A stretch of 64,000 nucleotides of DNA, from positions 310,001 through 374,000 of the forward strand of contig JAEWSH010000037.1 in the NCBI GenBank assembly GCA_023398375.1. The letters are read 5' to 3'. Below, piece after piece: positions 35,795-46,276 of the stretch (position 1 is its first letter; each line of letters starts with the position of its first letter). The notes below the pieces were generated by a model. That model ran no database searches. It had not been told where the DNA came from and was given only the letters and a program-made list of their open reading frames with translations. This DNA comes from Bacillota bacterium. GTDB lineage: Bacteria > Bacillota > Clostridia > Lachnospirales > Lachnospiraceae. The translations under genes and the position numbers were made by a program.

Positions 35795-35840
35795 GAACAT
35801 CTGTTCTCTTTATTGTAAAAGCAAACAGATGTTCTGTCAA
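35795..35840 (-). promoter_or_regulatory. Promoter with two LexA (SOS) boxes for the radical SAM repair operon
   Basis: On the minus strand TTGACA (35840-35835) and TACAAT (35817-35812) are spaced exactly 17 bases apart. Box 1, GAACATCTGTTT (35834-35823), fills most of the spacer. Box 2, GAACAGATGTTC (35806-35795), a perfect GAAC-N4-GTTC palindrome, lies just downstream of the -10, at the probable start of transcription. This fits the Gram-positive LexA consensus (CGAAC-N4-GTTCG core). Repressor bound at either site would block RNA polymerase. Confidence 0.75.
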
Positions 35841-35950
35841 GTGTTAAGTTTTGTATATTTAGTTCTCATTTTAGGAAATCATTCCTGGCTTTTGCCTTAT
35901 TATATCTGAAACCAGAATTTAATATTTCATGAAAAAGAATAAGCCTATTC

Positions 35951-37672
35951 CTATAGTTTAAATTTACCAATGATATCTGCCAACGTCTCCGATAATTTAT
36001 CAACTGTAGCACCAACCTCACTAAGTGTCATCATGGTTGCCAGAACTTGCTGCGTCGTTGCTGACGTTTCTTCTGTACCTGCTGCATTTTCCTCTGCTAT
36101 TGCAGCAAGCGAACTCACCAGATCCACAACATGAAGTCTGCTTTTCTCCATATTTTTACTTATGGAATTTAATATCGTTATTTCTTTATTTATATTTTGA
36201 ACCGATTCCACAATAGTCATGTACTTGTCTTGTGTAGCTGTTACATTCTCTACCTGAGTTGTTACAGCATTCCTGACCATATTGCTTCTATCATTTGCAT
36301 GTTCAATATTGTTCTTTAATTCCCCGAGCATTTTATCAATCACACTTGTAGATTCTGTTGATTGTTCTGCAAGCCTTCTTATCTCATCTGCTACAACAGC
36401 GAATCCTTTCCCTGCCTCACCTGCACGGGCAGCTTCAATAGCGGCATTTAGTGCCAACAGATTTGTTTGTTCGGCAATTCCGGCAATGATTTGACTTGCC
36501 TCTCCAATTTTTCCTGCACTTTCATTTGTCTCATTAATCAATGTAAAGATTTCATTTAAATCTGTCTGATTTTTGTTTGTTATCTCAGACAGGCTCTTTA
36601 TGACTTCGATTCCCTCTTCCGTTGCCAGATTAATATGTCTGCTTTCTGCTGACAGTCTCTCTGCGCTTTCCGTATTTTTATGAACTACTTCTCCAAGCTG
36701 TTCAACTTCTTTTGATACCTGTTCCGTATCGTTTGCCTGTCTTCCCGAACTTTCCGCGATCTCTCCGATTGCGTTTGCAATCTCGTTCATAGATGTAGTA
36801 GTTTCTTCTGTACTTACCTTCATCATACTGGAAGAAGAATATAATTCTTTTGATGTATTCTTCATGACCGTTACCATGTCAGATAAAGAGCCGACCAGTT
36901 TCTTAACGGCACCGGATAAGATTCCCAGTTCATCCTTTTGTACTAACTTAAATGGTTCGAAGCTCAAATCATTTTCAGCCAATCGTTCCATATCTTTTGT
37001 AATATTCATAATGCTCTTAGACAAGTAACGTATGATCATAAAAGAAAGCAGAAAAACAACGATAACGATAAATGAAATGACACCCGTAGCAGCAAGAACA
37101 CTAATTTTAACTTCTCCTTGTATTTCTGTCATTCTCTTATCTGCATATGTTTCAAATATCTGTGTCATCAGATCAATCTGTGCTCTGGTCTCTTCAAATA
37201 TTTCATTTTTTGCACTCAGATCAACACTTTCATTACCTGCATTATGAGTTTCCTCCCATGCCGACATATTCTTTTCAAATTCCTGATACAGTTCTTTCAG
37301 ATTTTTTCCTGTGGTACTGTCCCTGCATTCCAGATAAAGCTCTTCATTTCCCTGTATATTTTCAATTGATGCCTTTACGCGCTCTTTAGTCTGCGTAACA
37401 TTTTCCTCATATTCTTTTAACAGATTCTCTTTCTGTCCATCCATTATGTCATCATTATCAGAAAGAATTTCTGCAACTGAAGCTTGATATAAATCACGGT
37501 CAGCTTCAAGCAAAGTCGTACTGCTTATATAGATCTCATCATAAAGTGCCTTCTGCAGTTTATCTTTAATGGAATCTGCCATATAAACAAAAAAAACCTG
37601 AAACAAAATCAACAATAGTAACATCGGTAAAATAATAATCCACAATTTTTTTGATACTTTTAAATTAGTCAT
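35951..37672 (-). CDS. Methyl-accepting chemotaxis protein, four-helix-bundle sensor type
   Basis: 573 residues. TM1 is at about 10-32 (LWIIILPMLLLLILFQVFFV), followed by an extracytoplasmic region of about 150 residues that is almost entirely helical and rich in Glu and Lys (4HB_MCP-like), and TM2 near 190-213. HAMP spans 213-265 and the signalling tip EQTNLLALNAAIEAARAGEA is near residue 405. A heme, oxygen or small-ligand role is sometimes seen for 4HB sensors, but no ligand motif is visible here. GGAGG lies before the ATG. The next gene upstream, transcribed the same way, is a bacteriohemerythrin; a terminator separates them. Confidence 0.92.
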   Translation of the reverse strand: MTNLKVSKKLWIIILPMLLLLILFQVFFVYMADSIKDKLQKALYDEIYISSTTLLEADRDLYQASVAEILSDNDDIMDGQKENLLKEYEENVTQTKERVKASIENIQGNEELYLECRDSTTGKNLKELYQEFEKNMSAWEETHNAGNESVDLSAKNEIFEETRAQIDLMTQIFETYADKRMTEIQGEVKISVLAATGVISFIVIVVFLLSFMIIRYLSKSIMNITKDMERLAENDLSFEPFKLVQKDELGILSGAVKKLVGSLSDMVTVMKNTSKELYSSSSMMKVSTEETTTSMNEIANAIGEIAESSGRQANDTEQVSKEVEQLGEVVHKNTESAERLSAESRHINLATEEGIEVIKSLSEITNKNQTDLNEIFTLINETNESAGKIGEASQIIAGIAEQTNLLALNAAIEAARAGEAGKGFAVVADEIRRLAEQSTESTSVIDKMLGELKNNIEHANDRSNMVRNAVTTQVENVTATQDKYMTIVESVQNINKEITILNSISKNMEKSRLHVVDLVSSLAAIAEENAAGTEETSATTQQVLATMMTLSEVGATVDKLSETLADIIGKFKL

Positions 37673-37949
37673 GCTCTTTTTCCTCCTTCGTTTTTATCCC
37701 CTTATTCTGGTATTACAGGTAAAAAACAACCCTGCCTATTGTAACTATTATTTCCCCTAAACACCACTTGCCTTGCGATTCTCTTTCAAATTGCACAATT
37801 CCTTCTTTACACTTCTATTGTTTCTACTCACCCCTTCTCCCTTTGCAAACAGTTTTATTTACTTAATTATACACTACTTTTATAATTTGAGGAATCTACT
37901 ACTTGAGAAATATGAAGAACCATTTTACCGATTTCCTGGTCAAGAACTA

Positions 37950-37991
37950 CGAGAAAACCGGAGTATGTGTTTTTACATACTCCGGTTCTTT
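37950..37991 (-). terminator. Strong hairpin terminator after the bacteriohemerythrin gene
   Basis: A perfect 13-bp stem (AACCGGAGTATGT/ACATACTCCGGTT, 37956-37968 with 37975-37987) with a 6-base loop, 10 bases after the stop. Flanking T-runs occur on both strands, so it may end transcription in both directions. The rest of the gap, 37673 to 37949, holds only AT-rich sequence upstream of the chemotaxis receptor, with no clear promoter. Confidence 0.8.
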
Positions 37992-37999
37992 TATATTTA

Positions 38000-38389
38000 T
38001 TACTGTGTATATTGTTTATCCGTATAAAGAATATGATTCACGAGCCAGTCATTCAGGAAATTCAGAATTTCAAGGAGTGCCTTATCCTGATTCTCCTCAA
38101 TTTCTTTCAAGTCAATCTGATTCAATTTCTCTATAAATTCCTGATGCTCAATTTTATGGGAAAATACTTTTTTGTACTGTATATTTTCCATATATTTTTC
38201 CTCATCTTCAAAATGGAATATGGTATAGTTCTTTAATTCCTCCAGAATTTTAGCAATATAATCAAATTTATCCGGTACAAATTCATCGTTCAACAGTTTG
38301 TATGCTTCCTCTGCAATCTCAAAGAGTTTTTTGTGCTCCTGATCAATTACATCCACACCTAGATAATATTCTTTTTTCATCTCAAACAT
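38000..38389 (-). CDS. Bacteriohemerythrin
   Basis: A 129-residue single-domain hemerythrin, an O2-binding diiron protein of the cytoplasm. The ligand pattern is complete: VIDQEHKKLFEI (first His), NYTIFHFEDEEKYM (His, His and the Glu), HKIEHQEFI (two His) and the final DWLVNHILYTD (His, Asp). GGAG lies 10 bases before the ATG. In anaerobes such proteins scavenge or sense oxygen, and their genes are often near chemotaxis receptors, as here. It appears to be monocistronic, ended by the hairpin at 37950-37991. Confidence 0.93.
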   Translation of the reverse strand: MFEMKKEYYLGVDVIDQEHKKLFEIAEEAYKLLNDEFVPDKFDYIAKILEELKNYTIFHFEDEEKYMENIQYKKVFSHKIEHQEFIEKLNQIDLKEIEENQDKALLEILNFLNDWLVNHILYTDKQYTQ

Positions 38390-38615
38390 TGTCGTTTCTC
38401 CTGTATTTTATTTGCGCGCAAAGGGTGCTTCTCTTAGTTCGTAACGAGTGATGCAGGTTGCCGCTTCATCTTGTTTAAGCACATTTTCTTATATAATCCA
38501 TAGAAAATCAATCATTTTTTTAGTTCCTACTATTTTTCTATGAATTGAACATTTTTTCGTTTATTCCATATGACTTTTTAGGCAATACACCCATTAGCCT
38601 GTTTGTACTAATTAC

Positions 38616-39893
38616 TTAACAGTTCGTCATAATTCGGATGATTTCTTTATCGGTCTCTTTCATACCTATCTTACCAAGTCTGCAGATATTCTGAATTGTA
38701 TTCTCAACTCCCTTGGAAACCAATCCATCACCGCCTTTGAATTCTTGTCCTTCTTTATACATATAGTACCCAAGAATTCCTGCATCAACGGCGGCTTCTA
38801 TCTTTCCTGCACAGGATGGCTTTGCCCCATCACATACAATTCCAGATACAATTGCCAGCGCATTAACAAGGGTATGTATCATTGTCTGATAATCACCGCT
38901 GAGCAGATATGCAATTCCTGTACCGGCACCGCAGCCTGCGCTGATCGCCCCACAATATGCCGACATGCGTCCGATTCCGGTCTTCAGATGAATCGTGACA
39001 AGATTGGATAACACCAATGCACGGTATAACTGTTCTCTACTCGATTTTAATTCTTCTGCATAGACAATAACTGGAATGGAAGCTGTCATCCCCTGATTAC
39101 CACTTCCCGAATTAATAATAACAGGCAATTCACAGCCACTCATTCTGGCATCCGATCCTGCCGCTGCCATTGCTTTTGCACGAATTTTCACATCATCACC
39201 GTAAGCAGCAAGTAAAACGCTTCCTACATTGGCACCATAGTTATTTTTTAGTCCTTCTTCCGCGATTGCCATATTACAATCAATCTGTCTGTCTAAAATA
39301 ACAGCTACATCTTCAATTTCTACTTCCTGCGCAAATTCATAGATGTGTTCCATATCAAGAAGACTGCGGTCTGTTAATGATATATGCGTTGCTGCTATTT
39401 CTCCAGATTGAAACAATATCTCTCCATCTTTTTCAATTAGGACGATATTTGTATGAAATCCTGCAATACGCACTTTTACATAATGCTCTCCAGCATATTC
39501 TGTAATTATAATATCCAATTGTTCTTTCGTATCTAAAGGTATTATATCAATTTTGGTACTCTCCAAAAATAGTACCATTGTTATCTTGGATACTTCATCT
39601 ACATTGGCGATAACTTCCAGTGCCTTTGTGGCATCTCCACCCGTAATCCCAATGGCTATAGATGTTTCAATGCCTTTTCTTCCATCCGTGTTCGGTACTA
39701 CTACACTCTTAACATTTTTTACGATGTTACCACTCACTTCAACTTGTACGCGATCAGGCATCTGTCCCAATACATCTCTTGCTTTTGCAGCACAATATGC
39801 GATTGCGATGGGCTCTGTACACCCCATTGCCGGCACTAATTCTTCTTTCAATATCTGCAGATAATTTTGATACAATTCTTCTTCCCGCTTCAT
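38616..39893 (-). CDS. L-cysteine desulfidase family protein (UPF0597/CyuA-like)
   Basis: About 425 residues from the ATG at 39893 (the frame is open upstream to a TTG without ribosome site). The family signatures are MGCTEPIAIAYCAAKA near the N-terminus, with the Cys that would bind the 4Fe-4S cluster, and NSGSGNQGMTASIPV and AYCGAISAGCGAGTGIAYL further on with two more cluster-type Cys regions. The enzyme splits L-cysteine into pyruvate, ammonia and sulfide and is oxygen-sensitive; some members act on serine or related amino acids. It stands alone between the bacteriohemerythrin and gltD; I see no adjacent CyuR-type regulator or permease. Confidence 0.88.
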   Translation of the reverse strand: MKREEELYQNYLQILKEELVPAMGCTEPIAIAYCAAKARDVLGQMPDRVQVEVSGNIVKNVKSVVVPNTDGRKGIETSIAIGITGGDATKALEVIANVDEVSKITMVLFLESTKIDIIPLDTKEQLDIIITEYAGEHYVKVRIAGFHTNIVLIEKDGEILFQSGEIAATHISLTDRSLLDMEHIYEFAQEVEIEDVAVILDRQIDCNMAIAEEGLKNNYGANVGSVLLAAYGDDVKIRAKAMAAAGSDARMSGCELPVIINSGSGNQGMTASIPVIVYAEELKSSREQLYRALVLSNLVTIHLKTGIGRMSAYCGAISAGCGAGTGIAYLLSGDYQTMIHTLVNALAIVSGIVCDGAKPSCAGKIEAAVDAGILGYYMYKEGQEFKGGDGLVSKGVENTIQNICRLGKIGMKETDKEIIRIMTNC

Positions 39894-40077
39894 CTTTTTT
39901 GTTCCATCCTTATCGAAATTCTTTGACCACAAATGCCTTATAGACTTATGGGGAAGTTCTAGAAGCGTGTTGCGAATGAACTATGTTTTGTATCAATTTT
40001 GTAGTAACGTAAATTTTGCAAATTGAAGAATTCACATACATAAACAAGCTTTTGACACTTGAATCCCATAAGTCCAT

Positions 40078-40116
40078 AAAAAGCTCAAGACCTCGCTTAG
40101 GTGTCTTGAGCTTTTT
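40078..40116 (-). terminator. Rho-independent terminator of gltB-gltD
   Basis: A perfect 14-bp stem (AAAAAGCTCAAGAC/GTCTTGAGCTTTTT, 40078-40091 with 40103-40116) with an 11-base loop, 91 bases after the gltD stop. Its A/T ends give a T-run on either strand. Confidence 0.8.
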
Positions 40117-40206
40117 AAGTTATTCTAACTGTAACACTTTCTCATATGAATTTCAACTAAAGATTATATACCCTTCTCACAGCAGCATGTCAGAAGCGAT
40201 AATCTT

Positions 40207-41700
40207 TTATTGAACTGTAAGGTTCGTATAACCCATCAGGCTCTCATCCACAATTTTTGCTGCTTCAATACCTTCACGAATTGCCCATACGACTAAAGAT
40301 TGTCCTCTGCGCATATCTCCAACCGCAAACACATTTTCTACAGATGTTTTATACTCTCCCTCTGCAGTCTTTACATTAGTACGTTGATTTACATCAACAT
40401 TGAATGCATCTGTTACATATTTCTGTGAACCCAGGAAACCAGCAGCTATCAGCACGATATCTGCATCCAGCACTTTCTCGCTTCCGGCAAGTTCTTTCAT
40501 ATTCATACGCCCTGTTTCCGGATCCTTTTCCCACTCTAGCTGTACGATCTTTACTGCTTTTAAATTTCCATTTTTATCTTTGATGAACTCTTTTACCGTT
40601 GATTCATAGATACGAGGATCATGTCCGAATACTGCTATCGCTTCTTCCTGACCATAATCTGTCTTGCAGATTTTTGGCCATTCCGGCCACGGATTATTCT
40701 CTGCACGGTTCTCAGGTGCCTTTGGCATCATTTCTATCTGTGTTACACTTTTCGCTCCAAGACGTATAGACGTTCCGACACAATCGTTACCTGTATCACC
40801 CCCTCCAATAATAATCACATTTTTATTTTTGGCAGATACATATTTTCCATCATCAAATTTAGTATCCAGTAAGCTTTTCGTTACTTGCTTCAGAAAGTCT
40901 ACTGCGAAATAGATTCCTTTGGCATCTCTTCCCTGTGCGTTGATATCCCGCGGATTCGAAGAACCACAAGCCAGAACAATTTTATCATAGTGCTGCAGCA
41001 GGTCCTTTGCCTTTAAATCTTTTCCGACATCAGTATTCGTTATGAAGGAAATACCTTCCTCTTTCATAATATCTATTTTTCTGTCAATAATATGCTTTTC
41101 CAATTTCATATTCGGTATGCCATACATGAGCAGACCTCCGATACGGTCACTGCGCTCATACACTGTAACCGAATGACCTCTCTTATTCAACTGGTCTGCT
41201 GCTGCAAGTCCGGAAGGACCACTTCCCACAACAGCGACTTTCTTACCTGTACGTACCTTCGGTGGATTGGCTGCCGCATAACCCTTTTCATAAGCATTTT
41301 CAATAATGGCATATTCATTTTCCTTTGTGGATACCGGGTCTCCCTCCATACCACAAGTACAAGCTTCTTCGCATAATGCTGGACAGACTCTGGCGGTAAA
41401 TTCCGGGAAGCTGTTCGTTTTCTTCAAGCGGTTATAAGCTTGTTGCAGATTTCCTGTGTATACAAGATCATTCCATTCCGGAATCAGATTATGAAGCGGG
41501 CAACCGGAAGTCATACCACCGATTATCATTCCTGACTGACAAAAAGGTACGCCGCACTCCATACAACGTGCTCCCTGTAACCTTTGCTCTTCCATTGGAA
41601 GATGCATGTGAAATTCGTTGAAATGTTTGATTCTTTTCTTTGGCTCTTCTGCTATTGATACTTTTCTATCATATTCCATAAAACCCGTTGGTTTTCCCAT
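40207..41700 (-). CDS. gltD: Glutamate synthase (NADPH), small subunit
   Basis: About 497 residues from the ATG at 41700 (GGGAG upstream; product MGKPTGFMEYDRK). The N-terminal domain holds Cys motifs for two 4Fe-4S clusters (CMECGVPFC and CPALCEEACTCG), then the FAD-binding GSGPSGLAAADQLNKRG and the NADPH-binding GGGDTGNDCVGTSIRLG. It passes electrons from NAD(P)H to the large subunit to turn 2-oxoglutarate and glutamine into two glutamates. It follows gltB by 28 bases and is ended by a strong terminator. Confidence 0.95.
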   Translation of the reverse strand: MGKPTGFMEYDRKVSIAEEPKKRIKHFNEFHMHLPMEEQRLQGARCMECGVPFCQSGMIIGGMTSGCPLHNLIPEWNDLVYTGNLQQAYNRLKKTNSFPEFTARVCPALCEEACTCGMEGDPVSTKENEYAIIENAYEKGYAAANPPKVRTGKKVAVVGSGPSGLAAADQLNKRGHSVTVYERSDRIGGLLMYGIPNMKLEKHIIDRKIDIMKEEGISFITNTDVGKDLKAKDLLQHYDKIVLACGSSNPRDINAQGRDAKGIYFAVDFLKQVTKSLLDTKFDDGKYVSAKNKNVIIIGGGDTGNDCVGTSIRLGAKSVTQIEMMPKAPENRAENNPWPEWPKICKTDYGQEEAIAVFGHDPRIYESTVKEFIKDKNGNLKAVKIVQLEWEKDPETGRMNMKELAGSEKVLDADIVLIAAGFLGSQKYVTDAFNVDVNQRTNVKTAEGEYKTSVENVFAVGDMRRGQSLVVWAIREGIEAAKIVDESLMGYTNLTVQ

Positions 41701-41728
41701 TTTCTTTTTCTCCCTTCCTTCTATCCGC

Positions 41729-44700
41729 CTAGTGATTCCTGTTGGCATAGAATGCTTCAATTTGTGCCTGTTCTGCGCTTAAGCCCTTTTCTTCCATTTG
41801 AACGATTGCCTTCAACATTCTTTCATAGTCATGCGGAATGATCTTCTTGAACTTAGGTAAATATTCCCCAAAGTTATCCAGAATTTCTTTTCCTTTTTCT
41901 GAATTCGTATATGCCACATGCTCTTTAATCATGTCTTTCAATTCAATTACATCATATTTAGAAGTAATCTCGCTGGAGGATACCATTTCTTTATTTACTT
42001 TTGTATACAGATCGCTGTTTTCATCTAATACATACGCAATACCGCCGCTCATACCTGCTGCAAAGTTCTTACCGATAGTTCCAAGTATCACGACTCTGCC
42101 GCCTGTCATATATTCACAACCATGATCGCCGACACCTTCTACAACAGCATGCACGCCCGAATTACGTACACAGAAACGTTCTCCTGCCACACCATTGATA
42201 TATGCCTTTCCACTGGTGGCACCATAAAAAGCAACATTACCAATGATAATATTCTCATCCTGTTTGAATTTGCTTCCTTTTGGTGGATACACAATTAACT
42301 TACCGCCCGATAATCCTTTTCCAAAATAATCGTTGCTATCCCCGACCAATTCAAGCGTCAGTCCTTTTGGTATGAACGCACCAAAACTCTGTCCTCCTGC
42401 TCCATTACAAAGCACACGGTAAGTATCTTCCTGCAAAGTATCATAAAAGCGTTTTGTAATTTCAGAACCTAATATCGTACCAAATGCTCTGTCCGTGTTC
42501 TTAACATCAACCTCAATACTTCTCTTTTGTTTCTGATCCATTGCTTTTTCCAGTTGTTTTAACAATACTTTTTCATCCAAAGTCTTCTCTAATTGAAAAT
42601 CATATACTTGTTTTGGATCAAAGATAACTTTTTCCTTCATTCCCACATATGGGTTCTCCAAGATATTTTTCAGATCAACCTTTGATTTATCGGATCCTAA
42701 TTCTTCTTTAATAGTAAGAAGATCAGTTCTTCCCACTAATTCATCAACGGTGCGTACCCCCAGTTTTGCCATATATTCCCGTAATTCCTGTGCAATGAAC
42801 TGCATGAAATGGATTACATATTCCGGTTTTCCTTTAAACCTCTTACGAAGTTCAGGATTCTGTGTTGCAACACCTACTGGACAGGTATCCAGATTACATA
42901 CACGCATCATAACACATCCCATGGTGACCAATGGCGCCGTTGCAAATCCGAATTCCTCCGCACCAAGCAGTGCCGCAATTGCAACATCCCTGCCGCTCAT
43001 TAATTTACCATCCGTTTCAATACGTACTTTATTTCTAAGACCGTTCATAATAAGCGTCTGATGGGTCTCTGCAAGTCCTAATTCCCAAGGGAGACCGGCA
43101 TTATGAATAGAACTTCTGGATGCTGCACCAGTTCCTCCATCATACCCTGATACCAGTATGACCTGTGCACCCGCTTTTGCCACACCGGCAGCTACCGTAC
43201 CAACTCCGGCTTCTGATACTAATTTTACCGAAATTCTTGCGTCTTTATTAGAATTTTTCAAATCATATATTAACTGTGCCAGATCTTCAATAGAATAGAT
43301 GTCGTGATGCGGCGGCGGCGAAATAAGACCAACGCCAGGCGTTGAATGTCTTGTCTTAGCTACCCATGGATATACCTTCCCACCAGGAAGATGTCCGCCT
43401 TCCCCAGGTTTTGCACCTTGCGCCATTTTAATCTGAATTTCCTTTGCACTGACCAGATATCTGCTAGTAACACCAAAACGACCGGACGCTACCTGCTTGA
43501 TTGCAGAACATCTGTTTATTCCATCTTTTCCTATCTGTAATCGATCCAGATCTTCTCCACCTTCACCACTGTTGGATTTACCATGAAGCTGATTCATTGC
43601 AATTGCCAATGTCTCATGTGCTTCCTTAGAAATGGAGCCATATGACATAGCACCTGTCTTAAATCTGGTCACAATGGATTCAATGCTTTCAACTTCTTCA
43701 ATCGGCACACCTTTTTTGGGATACTTGAAGTCCATAAGCCCTCTCAGATTTTTAATGGATTCCTCATCATTTACCAAAGATGTATATTGCTTGAACATAT
43801 TGTAATCATTTCTCTTGGTAGATTCCTGCAATAAGTGAATGGTTGCCGGATTATACAGATGTTCTTCGGCTCCGCTTCTCATTTTATGCCGGCCTGGATT
43901 ATCCAATGTCAGGTCTGTCTCTAATCCCAATGGATCGAACGCTTTTGAGTGAAGTTCATCTACCTGTTTCTCGATATCTCCTAGAGATAATCCACCTACA
44001 CGGCACACAGTATCCGTAAAATATTTCTGTACAACATCGTAGTTAATACCGATTGCTTCAAAAATCTGTGAGCCCTGATAAGACTGAATCGTGGAGATAC
44101 CCATCTTGGATGCGATCTTAACAATTCCATGCAAGATAGCATTATTATAATCATCCACTGCTGCATAATAATCCTTATCCAGCATTCTGTTATCAATCAG
44201 TTCTTTGATAGATTCCTGTGCAAGATATGGATTGATCGCACAGGCACCATATCCTAAGAGTGTAGCAAAATGATGTACTTCCCTTGGTTCTGCTGATTCC
44301 AGGATCATAGCTACGCTGGTTCTTTTCTTTGTCTTGACCAGATGCTGCTGAAGCGCAGATACTGCTAACAGGGACGGAATCGCCACATGATTCTCGTCAA
44401 CACCGCGATCCGATAAAATCAGAATATTAGCACCATCTCTATACGCTCTGTCAACTTCCACGAATAATCTTTCGATCGCACGTTCAAGGCTCGTGTTCTT
44501 ATAATACGTAATCGGAACTACTTCAACCGTAAAGCCTTCCGCTTTCATGCTCTTGATCTTCATAAGATCGGTGTTGGTCAAAATAGGGTTATTTACCTTT
44601 AACACGTTACAATTCTTTGCTGTTTCCTCAAGTAAGTTGCCATCAGTTCCAATATATACGCTTGTTGATGTAACTACTTCTTCACGGATCGCATCAATCG

Positions 44701-46276
44701 GCGGATTGGTTACCTGTGCAAATAGCTGCTTAAAATAATGGAACAGCGGATGATGCGTTTTGGATAAGATCGGTATCGGAGTATCAACACCCATCGCCGC
44801 AATCGCCTCAGATCCCGTCTTAGCCATCGGCAAAATAGATGTTTTTAATTCCTCATATGTGTAGCCAAATGCCTTTTGCATTCTTTGTCTTTCTTTATAA
44901 GAAAATTCCGGTACTCTTTCATTTGGAATCTTAAGACTTTTTAGAGCTACCAGATTATTATCCAGCCATTCACCATAAGGCTGTCTGCCTGCATAAGAGG
45001 ATTTCAGATGGTCATCATCTACAACGATGCCCTTTATCGTATCGATCAATAACATCTTACCCGGGCGCAGTCTTTCTTTCTTAATGATCTTCGTTGGGTC
45101 AATGTCAAGGACACCTACCTCTGACGACAGAATCACCTGATCATCACTCGTAATGTAATATCTGGAAGGACGAAGTCCATTACGGTCAAGTACTGCTCCC
45201 ATAATATCACCATCACTGAACAGAATAGATGCCGGTCCATCCCATGGCTCCATCATCGTAGCATAATATTGGTAGAAATCTCTCTTTGTCTGGGAGATTG
45301 TCTTATTATTAGCCCATGGCTCTGGAATCGTGATCATAACGGCCAAAGGTAATTCCATACCGCTCATTACCAGAAACTCCAATGCATTATCAAGCATTGC
45401 TGAGTCAGACCCAGCTGCATTGATCACCGGAAGAACCTTATGTAGTTCCCCATGCAGATGCTCTGATTCCATTGTCTCTTCACGTGCCAGCATTTTATCT
45501 ACATTCCCACGAATTGTATTGATCTCACCGTTATGTACGATGAATCTATTTGGATGTGCTCTTTCCCAGCTCGGATTCGTGTTGGTAGAAAAACGTGAAT
45601 GCACGATCGCAATCGCTGAATCGTATTCCGGACTTTGTAGATCCTCAAAAAAAGTACGCAGCTGTCCAACTAAAAACATACCTTTATATACAATTGTCCT
45701 GCTGGAAAGCGATACCACATATGAATTGTCGACTGACTGCTCGTAAACACGACGTACAATGTAAAGTCTGCGGTCAAATGCCAGTCCTTTTTCCACATTT
45801 CTTGGCTTTTTGATGAATGCCTGCATAATGAAAGGCATGCATTCTACCGCCTTATGACCTAATACGTCTGGCACAGTAGGAACCTCTCTCCAACCCAAAA
45901 ATTCCAATCCTTCTTTTTCAACGATAATTTCAAACATCTTTTTGGATTGGTTTCTCTTCAATTCGTCTTGCGGCATGAAGAACATACCAATACCATATTC
46001 TCTCTCACCGCCTAAATTAATAGTAAGTGAACGCGTAACTTTAGTAAAAAATGTATGTGAAATCTGTAGTAAGATTCCAACACCATCTCCTGTCTTTCCT
46101 TCTGCATCTTTTCCTGCTCTATGTTCCAGATTTTCTACAATTTTCAGTGCATTTTCAACGGTTTCTCTTGTCTTAACTCCCTTGATATTAACACATGCAC
46201 CAATACCGCAGTTATCATGCTCAAACTCTGGACGGTATAAAGTAGCTTTTGGAACATTCAGTCGTGAATCAAACAT
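41729..46276 (-). CDS. gltB: Glutamate synthase, large subunit
   Basis: 1515 residues, the usual size. The amidotransferase domain opens after a 22-residue propeptide with the catalytic Cys of HDNCGIGAC (Cys23). The central and FMN domains follow, with the synthase segment SGEGGED and the 3Fe-4S cysteines of CNLDTCPVGVATQ near 1145. The C-terminal GXGXG beta-helix domain (GGQSFGAFIPKGLTLEL, GDSNDYFGKGLSGGKLIVYP) is intact. GGAAGG precedes the ATG. With gltD it forms the nitrogen-assimilation operon. The 284-base upstream gap has no clear promoter that I can assign. Confidence 0.96.
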   Translation of the reverse strand: MFDSRLNVPKATLYRPEFEHDNCGIGACVNIKGVKTRETVENALKIVENLEHRAGKDAEGKTGDGVGILLQISHTFFTKVTRSLTINLGGEREYGIGMFFMPQDELKRNQSKKMFEIIVEKEGLEFLGWREVPTVPDVLGHKAVECMPFIMQAFIKKPRNVEKGLAFDRRLYIVRRVYEQSVDNSYVVSLSSRTIVYKGMFLVGQLRTFFEDLQSPEYDSAIAIVHSRFSTNTNPSWERAHPNRFIVHNGEINTIRGNVDKMLAREETMESEHLHGELHKVLPVINAAGSDSAMLDNALEFLVMSGMELPLAVMITIPEPWANNKTISQTKRDFYQYYATMMEPWDGPASILFSDGDIMGAVLDRNGLRPSRYYITSDDQVILSSEVGVLDIDPTKIIKKERLRPGKMLLIDTIKGIVVDDDHLKSSYAGRQPYGEWLDNNLVALKSLKIPNERVPEFSYKERQRMQKAFGYTYEELKTSILPMAKTGSEAIAAMGVDTPIPILSKTHHPLFHYFKQLFAQVTNPPIDAIREEVVTSTSVYIGTDGNLLEETAKNCNVLKVNNPILTNTDLMKIKSMKAEGFTVEVVPITYYKNTSLERAIERLFVEVDRAYRDGANILILSDRGVDENHVAIPSLLAVSALQQHLVKTKKRTSVAMILESAEPREVHHFATLLGYGACAINPYLAQESIKELIDNRMLDKDYYAAVDDYNNAILHGIVKIASKMGISTIQSYQGSQIFEAIGINYDVVQKYFTDTVCRVGGLSLGDIEKQVDELHSKAFDPLGLETDLTLDNPGRHKMRSGAEEHLYNPATIHLLQESTKRNDYNMFKQYTSLVNDEESIKNLRGLMDFKYPKKGVPIEEVESIESIVTRFKTGAMSYGSISKEAHETLAIAMNQLHGKSNSGEGGEDLDRLQIGKDGINRCSAIKQVASGRFGVTSRYLVSAKEIQIKMAQGAKPGEGGHLPGGKVYPWVAKTRHSTPGVGLISPPPHHDIYSIEDLAQLIYDLKNSNKDARISVKLVSEAGVGTVAAGVAKAGAQVILVSGYDGGTGAASRSSIHNAGLPWELGLAETHQTLIMNGLRNKVRIETDGKLMSGRDVAIAALLGAEEFGFATAPLVTMGCVMMRVCNLDTCPVGVATQNPELRKRFKGKPEYVIHFMQFIAQELREYMAKLGVRTVDELVGRTDLLTIKEELGSDKSKVDLKNILENPYVGMKEKVIFDPKQVYDFQLEKTLDEKVLLKQLEKAMDQKQKRSIEVDVKNTDRAFGTILGSEITKRFYDTLQEDTYRVLCNGAGGQSFGAFIPKGLTLELVGDSNDYFGKGLSGGKLIVYPPKGSKFKQDENIIIGNVAFYGATSGKAYINGVAGERFCVRNSGVHAVVEGVGDHGCEYMTGGRVVILGTIGKNFAAGMSGGIAYVLDENSDLYTKVNKEMVSSSEITSKYDVIELKDMIKEHVAYTNSEKGKEILDNFGEYLPKFKKIIPHDYERMLKAIVQMEEKGLSAEQAQIEAFYANRNH

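Noticed and set aside
35726..35840. Longer N-terminus of the radical SAM protein
   Set aside because: The added codons run through the -35, -10 and LexA boxes, so they are upstream of the transcript start.
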